The notes: generated by a model not told the origin, from the sequence alone. Positions 16,645-24,918 are shown, counted from the first letter of the stretch. The stretch: DNA of 64,000 nucleotides from Bin87 sp965220265 (GCA_965220265.1 CBDCPM010000004.1:4402001-4466000), one strand, 5' to 3'. Numbers and translations: made by a program.

Positions 16645-16800
16645 ATGGTAGGGATTGAACAATGTATCGCGGCATGGTGGGCGATGTTAGCGTTGGCCTT
16701 TGTCTTTATTGCGGTGGGACTGGCGAGCATCCCGTTCGTCATAAAATCAACCCTGAAAGCACGACGGCGCCACCGCCTACTGCAAGAAGAGCCCAACTAA
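16645..16800 (+). CDS. Small membrane peptide with basic tail
   Basis: 51 aa starting MVGIEQC after GGTGAAGTA. One long hydrophobic helix (about residues 9-32) then KARRRHRLL, a positive-inside tail. Size and shape match holin-like peptides, type I toxin peptides or filamentous-phage coat-like proteins; nothing here separates these. Its 3' end overlaps the convergent gene ending at 16739. Confidence 0.5.
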   Translation: MVGIEQCIAAWWAMLALAFVFIAVGLASIPFVIKSTLKARRRHRLLQEEPN

Positions 16801-16897
16801 TATCACGCTTCCACAAGGCCAGTCCAAGCCCGCAGTATGCGACCGCGACCCCGACGACGATACACCCGGCCCTTACTGCCACTTCAGACTCGCTCAT
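16739..16897 (-). CDS. Small two-helix membrane peptide
   Basis: 52 aa from the ATG at 16897 with an excellent GGAGGAAAGGAT site. Two hydrophobic segments (about 7-27 and 34-52) joined by WKRD. Leader carries the GC hairpin copy 2. Convergent with and overlapping the + strand peptide at 16645-16800. Confidence 0.55.
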   Translation of the reverse strand: MSESEVAVRAGCIVVGVAVAYCGLGLALWKRDISWALLAVGGGAVVLSGLIL

Positions 16898-16912
16898 ATA
16901 TCCTTTCCTCCG

Positions 16913-16955
16913 CATCCTCGCCGGTAGCGTCGCCAAACAGTCGCCGGCGGGGATG
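16913..16955. repeat. GC hairpin element, copy 2
   Basis: CATCCTCGCCGG pairs with CCGGCGGGGATG, then TTCTTTTGG on +. Immediately upstream of the 52-aa minus-strand peptide's ribosome site. Confidence 0.6.
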
Positions 16956-17155
16956 TTCTTTTGGTTCGGGTGGAGTACACGACATTCACGAGGAATGGGT
17001 TGATGCCATCACCCGCAAAGTGGCGTGTCCTTACTGCGCTCACGACAAGGTCGTCAAACCTCGCAAGCAGCGCACGTCAAAGCACGGTCGGGCCACCGCC
17101 GGACGGGTGGCGAGCGCTCAACCCAAACGCGGGAAACAGCGGTAAGGGGGTGGCA

Positions 17156-17332
17156 ATGATGGCCTGCACGCCTTTCGGTAGTTTGTTTTTAGGAGTGTTA
17201 TTGGCAGTGTTCTATGGAGCGATGATACTCGGAATGGCCTTGATGGTATTGGGTATTATTGGCCTCTCCCGCCGCAATAGAATGCTCCGACGCCAAATGG
17301 CAGAGACGCGCCTGGAGTTTAGCCATGAGTGA
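17156..17332 (+). CDS. Small membrane peptide with basic tail
   Basis: 58 aa starting MMACTPFG after AAGGGGGTGGCA. Long hydrophobic region (about 8-37, GVLLAVFYGAMILGMALMVL) then SRRNRMLRRQM. Overlaps the next gene by eight bases. The region 16980-17145 just before it encodes, in another frame with no clear start, a CPYC...-containing basic stretch that I do not annotate. Confidence 0.5.
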   Translation: MMACTPFGSLFLGVLLAVFYGAMILGMALMVLGIIGLSRRNRMLRRQMAETRLEFSHE

Positions 17333-17552
17333 GTTGATTGCCGTAGTGCTGATGCTTCTATTGCTCGCTGGTGCGGTTTTGGTCATCAGCAACCTGCTAG
17401 CACGGCTATCAGCAACAGAGAGAGCGCACCAACAGGCACTAACCCGCCTGCAATCGTGCCAGTGCTCCACCAGCCGAGCGGACCCAGAATCGCCATCCCT
17501 ACAATCATCGAGATGGATACAAGGACTTTGGCGACGGGTCCTCCAAAGGTAA
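17325..17552 (+). CDS. Small membrane peptide with coiled-coil-like tail
   Basis: 75 aa starting MSELIAVVLMLLLLAG; the ATG lies inside the end of the preceding gene. One transmembrane helix, then RLSATERAHQQALTRLQ. It resembles a spanin/holin-type subunit in form only. From 17386 on it overlaps the minus-strand gene 17386-17583, so one of the two may be spurious. Confidence 0.4.
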   Translation: MSELIAVVLMLLLLAGAVLVISNLLARLSATERAHQQALTRLQSCQCSTSRADPESPSLQSSRWIQGLWRRVLQR

Positions 17553-17583
17553 TCGGCGTACAGAGAACGTCCAACAATCCCAT
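17386..17583 (-). CDS. Small hydrophobic membrane protein
   Basis: 65 aa starting MGLLDVLCTPITFGG with GGAG six bases before the ATG. Two or three hydrophobic helices cover most of its length and it ends in Cys. Leader carries hairpin copy 3. Antisense overlap with the + strand gene 17325-17552. Confidence 0.5.
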   Translation of the reverse strand: MGLLDVLCTPITFGGPVAKVLVSISMIVGMAILGPLGWWSTGTIAGGLVPVGALSLLLIAVLAGC

Positions 17584-17596
17584 TCGGTTCTCCTTC

Positions 17597-17644
17597 AACT
17601 CCCGCCGGGCCTGTCGCCAAACCGCCCCGGCGGGAGTTCTTTTT
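17597..17644. terminator. GC hairpin element, copy 3, with T tract
   Basis: AACTCCCGCCGGG pairs with CCCGGCGGGAGTT, followed on + by CTTTTT. Rho-independent terminator for the + strand peptides and, on the minus strand, leader of the 65-aa peptide. Confidence 0.7.
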
Positions 17645-17658
17645 GCCTTTTGCCCGTT

Positions 17659-17808
17659 CGCCCCGCAGAGCGCTGCGGTTCGCACCACCGGCGTTTCCGT
17701 GGAAACGGTCCCTAGCTTATGCGAGGAGCGACGATTGCCCGATGTTCCCGCCAGCTAGGGTGTTCTGAAAAGGAGAGCCCCGCGCTGTTGCGGGGCTCTC
17801 CTTTTTGG
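17659..17808. repeat. 150-bp repeat, copy 2
   Basis: Second copy of the element at 16148-16297, including the hairpin CGTTTCC-GT-GGAAACG and the terminal GC hairpin (17768-17806). Its conservation outside the terminator stem suggests a small RNA or a recombination-derived duplication. Confidence 0.55.
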
Positions 17809-17849
17809 CGTCTTCGTGTCCGTCAGTAGTGTCTCAGTTTGAAATCATT

Positions 17850-17878
17850 GGCCCCGCAGGCTCATCACCTGCGGGGCC
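17850..17878. terminator. GC hairpin downstream of the 39-aa gene
   Basis: GGCCCCGCAGG-CTCATCA-CCTGCGGGGCC, perfect 11-bp stem, 12 bp after the stop of the minus-strand 39-aa gene. No T tract on that strand, so termination strength is uncertain. Confidence 0.55.
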
Positions 17879-17890
17879 GACCTTTACCGA

Positions 17891-18010
17891 CTACCTTTTA
17901 CTTTTTGATGTTGTCGGCGTAGACCGCTTGTGTGTCGGCACCTTAGTGCCGTCGCTCTTGCGGTGGCTGTGCACGTGCACAGACTTGGTTCCTTTGGCAG
18001 TTTTCGCCAT
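17891..18010 (-). CDS. 39-aa basic peptide with VHV-RKSDGT-HKRS motif
   Basis: MAKTAKGTKSVHVHSHRKS... : the pattern VHVxxHxRxDGTxVxxHxRSxP is widespread in small bacterial and mobile-element proteins of unknown role. AAGGAT precedes the ATG. Flanked on both sides by GC hairpins, so it is probably a monocistronic unit. Too short for standard gene finders. Confidence 0.6.
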   Translation of the reverse strand: MAKTAKGTKSVHVHSHRKSDGTKVPTHKRSTPTTSKSKR

Positions 18011-18159
18011 GGGATACCATCCTTGCCCCAAGATTGGCCAGAACAGGCGGCGATTGACCGACGCCTCTCTTGACCCCGCAACGACACCACTGGCACAATG
18101 CCAGCGGTTTTCCTAAACCGTTGTGGGAGTCCCCGGTCTGGCCGGGGCGCCTACCAAAA

Positions 18160-18186
18160 GACCCCGCAGGGACGACCTGCGGGGTC
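18160..18186. terminator. Perfect hairpin terminator downstream of the recombinase
   Basis: GACCCCGCAGG-GACGA-CCTGCGGGGTC, followed on the minus strand by TTTTGG. Probable terminator for the minus-strand recombinase transcript. Confidence 0.7.
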
Positions 18187-18204
18187 TGGACATGCCGGTA
18201 CCGG

Positions 18205-18290
18205 GTGGTACAATACGTACCACGATACAGGGTTCCCATGCCCCGCGCGTCGTCCCGTTGGCCTCGGCTCTGCCGAGGTCTTTTGGGTGA
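18205..18290 (+). ncRNA. Possible small RNA unit: operator-like palindrome followed by a terminator
   Basis: GTGGTAC-AATAC-GTACCAC (18205-18223) is a perfect 7-bp inverted repeat of operator type. About 40 bp downstream CCTCGG-CTCTG-CCGAGG-TCTTTTG is a terminator-like hairpin. No reading frame lies between. A short RNA or leader is possible; weak evidence. Confidence 0.3.
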
Positions 18291-18386
18291 CGGGGTTATG
18301 GTATCACAAAGCCTGAAATGGCGTGACTACCCGTCCTGCTTTCAAGTGGATACACTACCCCACCGCTTGCCTCATTGACATTTGCA

Positions 18387-19016
18387 TCACGGCACCATTC
18401 GCAGCGATCCGGTGGGGTCGGGCAGCAGGTCGAGGTAGATCAGCGTCGTCCCCAGGTTGGCGTGCCCCAGCCACCGGCTGAGGTAGTTGATGGGCACTCC
18501 GTTGGTCAGCAGGTGACGGGCGTAGGAGTGCCGGAGCGTGTGGGTTGCGATCTTCCGTCCGGGCGCGAGCTGGCCGGCCTGCTCACAGGCCGACACCGCC
18601 CGCTTGATCCATGCCCAGGCGTTTTGCCGCGCCACGCCGATGATCGGCCCGCCGTGTCCCCGCGGCAGCAGGTCGAGGTACATGGCCAGCGCCGTTTCCA
18701 GCTCGGGATGGACCGGCACCACCCGCGCCCGGTTGCCCTTGCCGCGCCGGACCCGGAGCGTCGGACGGTCCACGCCCAGGGTAAAGTCGCGCCCCTCGAC
18801 GGCCAGGGCCTCGGACACGCGGAGCCCGGCCCGCCATTGCAGGAGGATCAGCAGCCGTGCCCGTGGGTGCGGCGCTGCGGCCATGAGCGCGTCAACCTCG
18901 GGCTTCTCCAGGTACTCCGGCAACGGCGTTACCTTTCGCTCGGAGTTTTGTACCGTTTCCGGCGCTTTGGGGTACTGGCCGCGTCCGCCGCGCCTTCGGG
19001 TGATAGCCGTGGTCAT
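18387..19016 (-). CDS. Minimal tyrosine recombinase (intact)
   Basis: 209 aa. Nearly only the catalytic domain: a short N-terminus, then LPEYLEKPEVDALMAA, Arg I in RAGLRVSEAL, the box HTLRHSYARH, LGH, and the nucleophile Tyr in TLIYLDL. The N-terminal SAM-like core-binding domain of typical XerC/XerD-type enzymes (about 300 aa) is missing. The S-site at 19028-19052 lies 12 bp upstream of the ATG. Damaged close homologues are at 29150-29606 and 38712-39338. Likely acts on the nearby short palindromes (inference). Confidence 0.9.
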   Translation of the reverse strand: MTTAITRRRGGRGQYPKAPETVQNSERKVTPLPEYLEKPEVDALMAAAPHPRARLLILLQWRAGLRVSEALAVEGRDFTLGVDRPTLRVRRGKGNRARVVPVHPELETALAMYLDLLPRGHGGPIIGVARQNAWAWIKRAVSACEQAGQLAPGRKIATHTLRHSYARHLLTNGVPINYLSRWLGHANLGTTLIYLDLLPDPTGSLRMVP

Positions 19017-19027
19017 GGGGTCCTCGC

Positions 19028-19052
19028 GTTACCTTTCATGGGATTTTGTCAC
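19028..19052. repeat. S-site (half-palindrome variant) before the recombinase gene
   Basis: Minus-strand GTGACAAAAT...GGTAAC. It contains the TGA stop of the upstream gene (19049-19051) and ends near the recombinase ribosome site, so it marks the junction between two genes. Confidence 0.55.
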
Positions 19053-19324
19053 CCCGTCCCGGAGTGCTCGTCCCCGCTATTGTCGCTGTCGGCGCACCCG
19101 TGGCGTTTCCGCAACCACCATGTTAGGGCACACGCGACGTGCCAGTAAGACAGCGCGCCCACGGGAATCAGGATCAGCGGGGAGTCGGCAAACAGGTCGG
19201 CCAGGGAATGTCCAGCCACAATGCCAACGAACCCGAGAACTACGACCAAGAATTTCAAGCGGCGCGGCAGCGGCGTCCAGTCAGTGGCACGGGAAAACTG
19301 CCGGTACGATTGCAATATGGACAC
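19049..19324 (-). CDS. Small two-helix membrane protein
   Basis: 91 aa, GTG start behind GCGAGGAAT. Two hydrophobic helices (about 24-41 and 49-68, rich in Val/Leu/Ile) and a hydrophilic Asp/Ser/Glu tail. Sits alone between S-sites at 19028 and 19336, one-gene cassette style. No known family. Confidence 0.65.
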   Translation of the reverse strand: MSILQSYRQFSRATDWTPLPRRLKFLVVVLGFVGIVAGHSLADLFADSPLILIPVGALSYWHVACALTWWLRKRHGCADSDNSGDEHSGTG

Positions 19325-19335
19325 ACATTCCTCGC

Positions 19336-19360
19336 GTTACCCTTTGGTAGATTTTGTTAC
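19336..19360. repeat. S-site variant
   Basis: Minus-strand GTAACAAAAT, then GGGTAAC; 12 bp before the GTG of the 91-aa gene. Confidence 0.5.
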
Positions 19361-19405
19361 GCGGGTCGGCGCGCCTGCCATACCGTCGCGCCGGGAGGTC
19401 CAGTT

Positions 19406-20092
19406 TCAAGCACCGTGGTTCGCGCATTGCTGGTCTATCCCATCCGACGCTTTATCCCAAACGGTGCTGAAGGCTTGCCACTTTTCTTGGTTCGCTTTAC
19501 CCATACCAATCATGCCTGCAGATTGGTCTTTGAAAGGACGCAATTCGCCTCGCCATATCGCGCAGTTGTGCTCCATATCAGGCGAAAGCAACCCCACCAA
19601 TGGCACCACAAACAGAATTCCAATGGCCTGCAACTCTAAGGCTTTTTGCTCTTGCCAATCATCGTTGGATCTCTCGAAGGTTCTGATACCACCGCAGGAC
19701 TCCGTTGCCACCCTCAGCCATCTTTCAAAATGCTGCCATGCCTCGTCCGAAATAGCTATCCGTCCGCCCACGACAGAAACGTCGGGGTCAAGGCTGTTGA
19801 GATAAAGTGAGTCGGCATACTGATTGCTACGGGGCCTGGTCAGGGACCCTTCCATGTCGCTATAAACGCATTCGATCAAACCTTCAAATGTATTCGAGAA
19901 GGGCGCAGCGTGAGACTCGTTACCGCAGGCAACAGTCAAAACGATGAAGGCCAACATACCCAGCAACACCCATCCTACGAGCATCCGGTCGATGGCCTTG
20001 TTGTCAGCCTCCACCCGTTCGGGCAATTTATGGTCGCCCGTTTCGCCGCCATGTTCGATGTTGTCGGTCAACCTGCCATAGATTCGGAGCAT
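19406..20092 (-). CDS. Hypothetical membrane protein
   Basis: 228 aa; AGGAGG lies nine bases before the ATG. Begins MLRIYGRLTDN, like the MPRIYGSFTEL start of the gene at 27880-28134. A transmembrane helix (about 38-58, VGWVLLGMLAFIVLTVACG) is followed by an exported Cys-containing domain and a second hydrophobic stretch (about 155-168). No family recognised. Confidence 0.65.
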   Translation of the reverse strand: MLRIYGRLTDNIEHGGETGDHKLPERVEADNKAIDRMLVGWVLLGMLAFIVLTVACGNESHAAPFSNTFEGLIECVYSDMEGSLTRPRSNQYADSLYLNSLDPDVSVVGGRIAISDEAWQHFERWLRVATESCGGIRTFERSNDDWQEQKALELQAIGILFVVPLVGLLSPDMEHNCAIWRGELRPFKDQSAGMIGMGKANQEKWQAFSTVWDKASDGIDQQCANHGA

Positions 20093-20133
20093 GGTCTAAT
20101 ACCTCCTGATGTTCGTTCAATGTGTACACGCGC

Positions 20134-20160
20134 CTTTACGAAACATGTGATTTTGTCATT
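20134..20160. repeat. S-site variant
   Basis: Minus-strand AATGACAAAATCACATG..., 42 bp upstream of the 228-aa gene. Right arm degenerate. Confidence 0.4.
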
Positions 20161-20397
20161 CGCCCGATGTGCGCCCAGCGGGTCCTTACCGAGTCCGAAA
20201 ATCTCGGTGCCCGCGCCCTCGGCTTTTCCGCTGACTCTGGCTAGACTTTCGGCCCGATTTACCTTGGCCAGGACGACGTCGTCGCGAGGGCTTTACTGGC
20301 GGGGGTTGCTGGATAATTTCGCCGGACGGACCTAATCTCATGCTGACCACCTCACGTTGCTGTTCTTGGTATTTTATTATGGCGCGACCTACAACGT

Positions 20398-20595
20398 TCA
20401 GTCGGGCCCAGCGAACCGTGCGCTATGTGACTGGACCAAGCTCTCTTCGAACACCACGACCGGTAGTACAGTTGTTGAAGTGGTACTTCCCGCAGTGCTG
20501 AGATCAAATGATGTCGCTGGGAAAGCTGAAATACCCCAACGACGCTTGGCCATCGGGTCATTGCGGTCGACTTCCAGCATTGCCACCCTCGTCAT
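20398..20595 (-). CDS. Possible small protein in the 20.1-20.7 kb gap
   Basis: 65 aa, MTRVAMLEVDRNDPMAKRRWG...; AGGAAG lies 12 bases before the ATG, rather far. Ser/Thr-rich second half. The rest of 20161-20700 shows no convincing gene. Confidence 0.3.
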   Translation of the reverse strand: MTRVAMLEVDRNDPMAKRRWGISAFPATSFDLSTAGSTTSTTVLPVVVFEESLVQSHSARFAGPD

Positions 20596-20702
20596 CTCGT
20601 TTTACTTCCTGGGCGATTTGTGCCTTTGCCGTCGGCAATTGATAGAATGACAGGACTGCCCGGGCCAGATTCCGCGACCAAGGATTTTAGGAAGGAGCGA
20701 AA

Positions 20703-21002
20703 ATGCCAAAGGAGATTACACGAGAAAGCGGATTGACACTACGGTTGAACGAAATCCGCAAAGATTGGGTGGATTGGAATTATCAGTCACAGGCCGGATG
20801 GAAAGCATCCGGGTTGATCCATCCTGCTGAAGACCGTGACGGTTGGGTAATCACTGGCCAGCCCGAAGTCCCTGGCTTGGTGGCACTGCGCGAGGAATAC
20901 GCGACATTACAAAGCACCGTGAGACTATTGGAGCAGATTATCGGATACGCTGAAGAGCGGTCGCGAAATCTAAACCAAGAAATAACCGATATGTTCGGAT
21001 AG
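20703..21002 (+). CDS. Small hypothetical protein upstream of the restriction-modification gene
   Basis: 99 aa with a clear AGGAAGGAGCG site. Mostly charged and helical, with coiled-coil-like heptads in the second half (LREEYATLQSTVRLLEQIIG). Separated from the restriction-modification gene by 600 bp carrying two P-sites, so probably an independent unit. Confidence 0.65.
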   Translation: MPKEITRESGLTLRLNEIRKDWVDWNYQSQAGWKASGLIHPAEDRDGWVITGQPEVPGLVALREEYATLQSTVRLLEQIIGYAEERSRNLNQEITDMFG

Positions 21003-21269
21003 GACATGTCCGAAGACCATCGGGTAACGATGCTAGCTTGTGTGGCCGCCTTAGGTATATCCGGTTCATTGGCCACGGCATCCATGCTGACTACCTGGCC
21101 TAGCGTTGGTGATGGCTTCTGCATTGCTTGGGTGGGAAATAGGGGGCTTCTAAGAAATAGTCACTGCCCCATACGGGCCTGGGTTTCGCGCCAACAGCAC
21201 AGTCGGTCTGATACGTGGTCGAGACAGAATCCGCCATTTTGCTACACGGCACCGCCAGTTGGGCAGCGA

Positions 21270-21317
21270 GCTCATTCGATGGCCGACTTCGTATACGAAG
21301 TCGGCCATCGAATGAGC
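21270..21317. repeat. Perfect 48-bp palindrome containing a P-site
   Basis: Every base from 21270 to 21317 pairs across the centre at 21293/21294. The inner part is ATGGCCGACTT-CGTATACG-AAGTCGGCCAT, the only P-site here with an 8-bp spacer. It can form a long cruciform or an RNA hairpin. Confidence 0.9.
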
Positions 21318-21372
21318 GCCGTCCCCACGCTGAGACCCGGGTTCGCCCTGATCCCGGTCCGAGAGCGCGGGA

Positions 21373-21401
21373 GTGGCAGACTTGTACCCAAAGTCGTACA
21401 T
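21373..21401. repeat. P-site
   Basis: GTGGCAGACTT-GTACCCA-AAGTCGTACAT: 11-7-11 layout, right arm with two mismatches. About 215 bp before the restriction-modification gene. Confidence 0.65.
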
Positions 21402-21617
21402 TCTGCGTCCTGTGATGGTAACATCGCGCCGGGTGCCCTCTCTTCCGGTTCGGATTGGGGTTGGGGCGTACTTGCAGCGGGGGTTAGTGACGCGAACTCG
21501 ACTGGAAATCCTTTACCCATACTGACGCTCACACGATTGATCGCCCGCCTGCCCCGTCATACATTCATCGACGCCAATCCACTGCCGCGCTCCGTCGCGA
21601 TGAGATGATACGCACAG

Positions 21618-24600
21618 ATGCCTTCCGCCACCGATTTCACGATTTATCGCAAGACGCTCCAAGCCAGCTTGGCTTTGGGCAACGCCACCGAGCATACTCA
21701 CCGGCCGGCCCTGCAGGCGTTGTTGGAAACAGACGGCAAAGTGACTGCAGTCAACGAGCCCAAGCATATCGAATGCGGCGCGCCCGATTTTGTCGTTATT
21801 CTCGCCGGAGATAACCCACTGATCCTTGGCTACGTAGAAGCCAAGGACACGGGCGTTTCCCTGGCCGATATTGACCGGGAAAGCGCCCGGGCGCGTGCCG
21901 ACACCGACAACGGCCGGCAATTCAAACGCTATCGCAACGCGCTGCCCAACCTCATCCTGACCAATTACACCGAGTTCCGCTGGTACGTGGGCGGCCAATG
22001 CCACCGTGTAGCCAATCTGAACGACCCCGACGGCATCAAGAACGTAGGGTTGCTGCTGGCCGAGTTTCTCGACCGTCCACCTGAACCCGTCGCCGACTCC
22101 GAGGAACTGGCGCGGCGCATGGCGCGCCTGACCCATCTCATCCGTGATGTGGTGGTGGCGGCATTTGAGAACGGTGAGACCTCGGACAACATCCGCGACC
22201 TTTACGACGCTTCCCTGCAGGTTCTGGTTCCCGACCTGACCACGGACGCTTTTGCTGACATGTTCGCGCAGGCCTTGGCCTATGGACTTTTCGCTGCCCG
22301 GGTCAACCACGCCAGCCAGGCTGGTGTCGGGGACTTCCGCCGCAATGACGCCGCCCATCTGATCCCTGCCGCCAATCCTTTCATCCGGCGGATTTTTGGG
22401 ATGATGGCCGGCCCTGACCTTAACGCCGAGCCCTTCGTGTCTTTCGTGGACGATCTGACCCAACTGCTGGCCCGCGCCGACATGGCTGCCGTATTCGCCA
22501 ACTTCGGAAGCCGTGCCGCCCGCCAGGACCCGGTAATGCACTTCTACGAGAGGTTCCTGGCGGCCTATGACCCGGCCCTGCGCGAGCGGCGCGGCGTGTA
22601 TTACACCCCGGAGCCGGTGATCTCCTACATCGTGCGCTCCGTCGACCGTCTGCTCAAGGAGCGTTTCGGCTGCGCCGACGGGCTGGCCGATAACGCGACA
22701 GCCGAGTACGAATACCTTGACGCTGCGGATCAGCCCAAGATCGGGAAGTCCCACCGCGTCCTGGTGCTGGACCCAGCCTGTGGCACCGGGTCATTTCTCT
22801 ACGCCGTGATTGATCACGTTCGGGACCATTTCAAAAATGCCGGTAACGCCGGGATGTGGAGCGGCTACGTCAAAGAACACCTGTTGCCCCGGCTGTTCGG
22901 CTTTGAGCTGTTGATGGCTCCCTACGCAATGGCCCACCTGAAGCTGGGGATGCAGTTGGCGGCGCAGGATTTGCCGTCGGAACAGCAGGCGACCTGGGCC
23001 TACGAGTTCGGCGCTGACGAACGCCTGGGTGTGTTCCTGACCAACTCGCTGGAGCAGGCGGAACAGCAAACGCAGACAATGTTCGGTCCTCTGCGCGCCA
23101 TCACCGACGAGGCCAACGCCGCCGCCGCAATCAAACGCGACCTGCCCATCATGGTTGTCATCGGCAACCCGCCCTACTCCGGCCATTCCGCCAACAAAGG
23201 CGAATGGATTGCCAACTTGGTCAACGATTACAAGACCGTTGACGGGCAGCCGCTGGGCGAACGCAACCCCAAATGGCTGCAGGACGATTACGTGAAGTTT
23301 ATTCGCTTCGGCCAGTGGCGGATACAGCAAACCGGGGCCGGCGTCCTGGCGTTTGTCACCAATCACGGTTATCTGGACAACCCGACTTTTCGAGGGATGC
23401 GACAGCAACTGCTGGACACTTTCACCGACATCTACCTGCTGGACCTGCACGGGAATTCTCGCACGCGAGAAAGTGCCCCTGACGGCAGCGTGGACGAAAA
23501 TGTTTTTGACATCCAGCAGGGCGTCGCTATCGCCATATTCGTCAAAGAAGCGGGCAAGCCGGGGCCGGCAAAGGTGCGACACGCCGATTTGTGGGGCACT
23601 CGGGATGCCAAGTACGCCAGCCTGTCGGAATCGGACTTACTATCTACCGACTGGCAAACCGTTGAGCCGGAAATTCCCGATTACCGTTTCAGACCATGGG
23701 ACAGCCAACTTGAAGGAGAATATCGCCAGTGGCCGAAGATCACCGAGGTCATGCCACTGAACTCGGTAGGTGTCGTGACTGGTCGAGACAGGGTAGCTAT
23801 TCGCTGGTCGTCCGATGAAATGAGTCGTGCAGCGCACGATTTCGCGTTCCCAGCAAATGAAAGCATGGACGGTAATCTGGTAGTGCCTATTCTGTACCGC
23901 CCTTTTGACGTCAGGCACACGTACTATAGCGATTCTTTCATCACTAGGCGGCGCCAGAATGTGATGCGCCATCTCCTTCCCGGTGACAATCTCGGACTGC
24001 TATCTTCCCGCAGAATCGAGACTCAGGATGCTTTCGATAGGATATTCGTCACTGAGTCAATTTCTGATGGTCACATCGTCACGCAGAAAGAGATAAGCTA
24101 TTTGTATCCCTTATACACATTCCCTGCCGAGCAACAAGTCGCTGGCGGCCTCTACACTGCTGGGGATCGAGAGCCCAACCTTGCGCCCGGGTTCACCGAC
24201 GACGTGGCCCAGCGTACCGGATTGACGTTCATCCCGGATGGGCCTGGCGATCTGCAAGAAACCTTCGGCCCGGAGGACGTATTCCATTACATCTACGCCG
24301 TCTTCCACTCGCCGACGTACCGGGGGCGATACAACCAGTTTCTCCGCGCCGACTTTCCGCGGGTGCCGCCGCCGGGCAACGTCACGATGTTCCGGGAACT
24401 GGCCGGCCTGGGGCTCCGGCTGGTCGAGGCACATCTGCTGCGCTCCGAGCCAGTGAGCGCTACGCCGGTGAGTTTTCCGGTTCCGGGCGACAACGTGGTC
24501 GCCGCCGGTCACCCAAAGTACGCGCCCGGTGATGCTGACGATGACGGCCGCGTTTATATCAACACCAGCCAATATTTTGCCGGTGTTGCACCGCCGGTGT

Positions 24601-24785
24601 GGGAGTTCCGCATTGGCGGTTACCAGCCCATGGACAAGTGGCTGAAAGACCGCCGCCGCCGCGCGTTGTCGCCCTACGATGATCTGGAGCATTACCGTCG
24701 GATGGCGGCGGCCATTGCCGAGACCATTATGCAGCTGTCGGTGATTGACGGCGTAATTGAGAATGCTGGGGGGCTTTTCGGGTAG
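21618..24785 (+). CDS. Single-chain restriction-modification enzyme, type IIG / ISP-like without helicase
   Basis: 1055 aa. N-terminal PD-(D/E)xK-type nuclease candidate: GAPDFVV...LGYVEAKD (about 54-78). Then the N6-adenine methylase core: motif I DPACGTGSF near 384 and the catalytic NPPY near 516. The C-terminal specificity region (about 820-1040) has VWEFRIGGYQPMDKWLKDR...LEHYRRM, characteristic of the type ISP C-terminal domain. Typical type ISP enzymes have about 1600 aa with a helicase between nuclease and methylase; none is visible here, so cutting would be IIG-like. It lies alone between P-sites 21373-21401 and 24919-24947. Defence against incoming DNA is the expected role. Confidence 0.9.
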   Translation: MPSATDFTIYRKTLQASLALGNATEHTHRPALQALLETDGKVTAVNEPKHIECGAPDFVVILAGDNPLILGYVEAKDTGVSLADIDRESARARADTDNGRQFKRYRNALPNLILTNYTEFRWYVGGQCHRVANLNDPDGIKNVGLLLAEFLDRPPEPVADSEELARRMARLTHLIRDVVVAAFENGETSDNIRDLYDASLQVLVPDLTTDAFADMFAQALAYGLFAARVNHASQAGVGDFRRNDAAHLIPAANPFIRRIFGMMAGPDLNAEPFVSFVDDLTQLLARADMAAVFANFGSRAARQDPVMHFYERFLAAYDPALRERRGVYYTPEPVISYIVRSVDRLLKERFGCADGLADNATAEYEYLDAADQPKIGKSHRVLVLDPACGTGSFLYAVIDHVRDHFKNAGNAGMWSGYVKEHLLPRLFGFELLMAPYAMAHLKLGMQLAAQDLPSEQQATWAYEFGADERLGVFLTNSLEQAEQQTQTMFGPLRAITDEANAAAAIKRDLPIMVVIGNPPYSGHSANKGEWIANLVNDYKTVDGQPLGERNPKWLQDDYVKFIRFGQWRIQQTGAGVLAFVTNHGYLDNPTFRGMRQQLLDTFTDIYLLDLHGNSRTRESAPDGSVDENVFDIQQGVAIAIFVKEAGKPGPAKVRHADLWGTRDAKYASLSESDLLSTDWQTVEPEIPDYRFRPWDSQLEGEYRQWPKITEVMPLNSVGVVTGRDRVAIRWSSDEMSRAAHDFAFPANESMDGNLVVPILYRPFDVRHTYYSDSFITRRRQNVMRHLLPGDNLGLLSSRRIETQDAFDRIFVTESISDGHIVTQKEISYLYPLYTFPAEQQVAGGLYTAGDREPNLAPGFTDDVAQRTGLTFIPDGPGDLQETFGPEDVFHYIYAVFHSPTYRGRYNQFLRADFPRVPPPGNVTMFRELAGLGLRLVEAHLLRSEPVSATPVSFPVPGDNVVAAGHPKYAPGDADDDGRVYINTSQYFAGVAPPVWEFRIGGYQPMDKWLKDRRRRALSPYDDLEHYRRMAAAIAETIMQLSVIDGVIENAGGLFG

Positions 24786-24918
24786 CGCCGGCTGCGCAGC
24801 GCTGGCAACGAGCGATCCGTCAACGTGGAAATCGGTGCGCCCCTCCGCACCAACTAGACGGTTGCGAGGGACGTCGGATTTAAGCTCTCGTTTGGGGAAT
24901 CGCTGTGCGCTAGGGTCG

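Noticed and set aside
16961..17145. CPYC-containing basic frame as an IS1 InsA-like protein
   Set aside because: No start codon with a ribosome site, no transposase part, and it overlaps the leader of the small membrane peptide.
21279..21308. loxP relationship of the central palindrome (shares ACTTCGTATA)
   Set aside because: Only ten bases match, the spacer and outer arms differ, the other P-sites do not resemble loxP, and no Cre-like protein is present.
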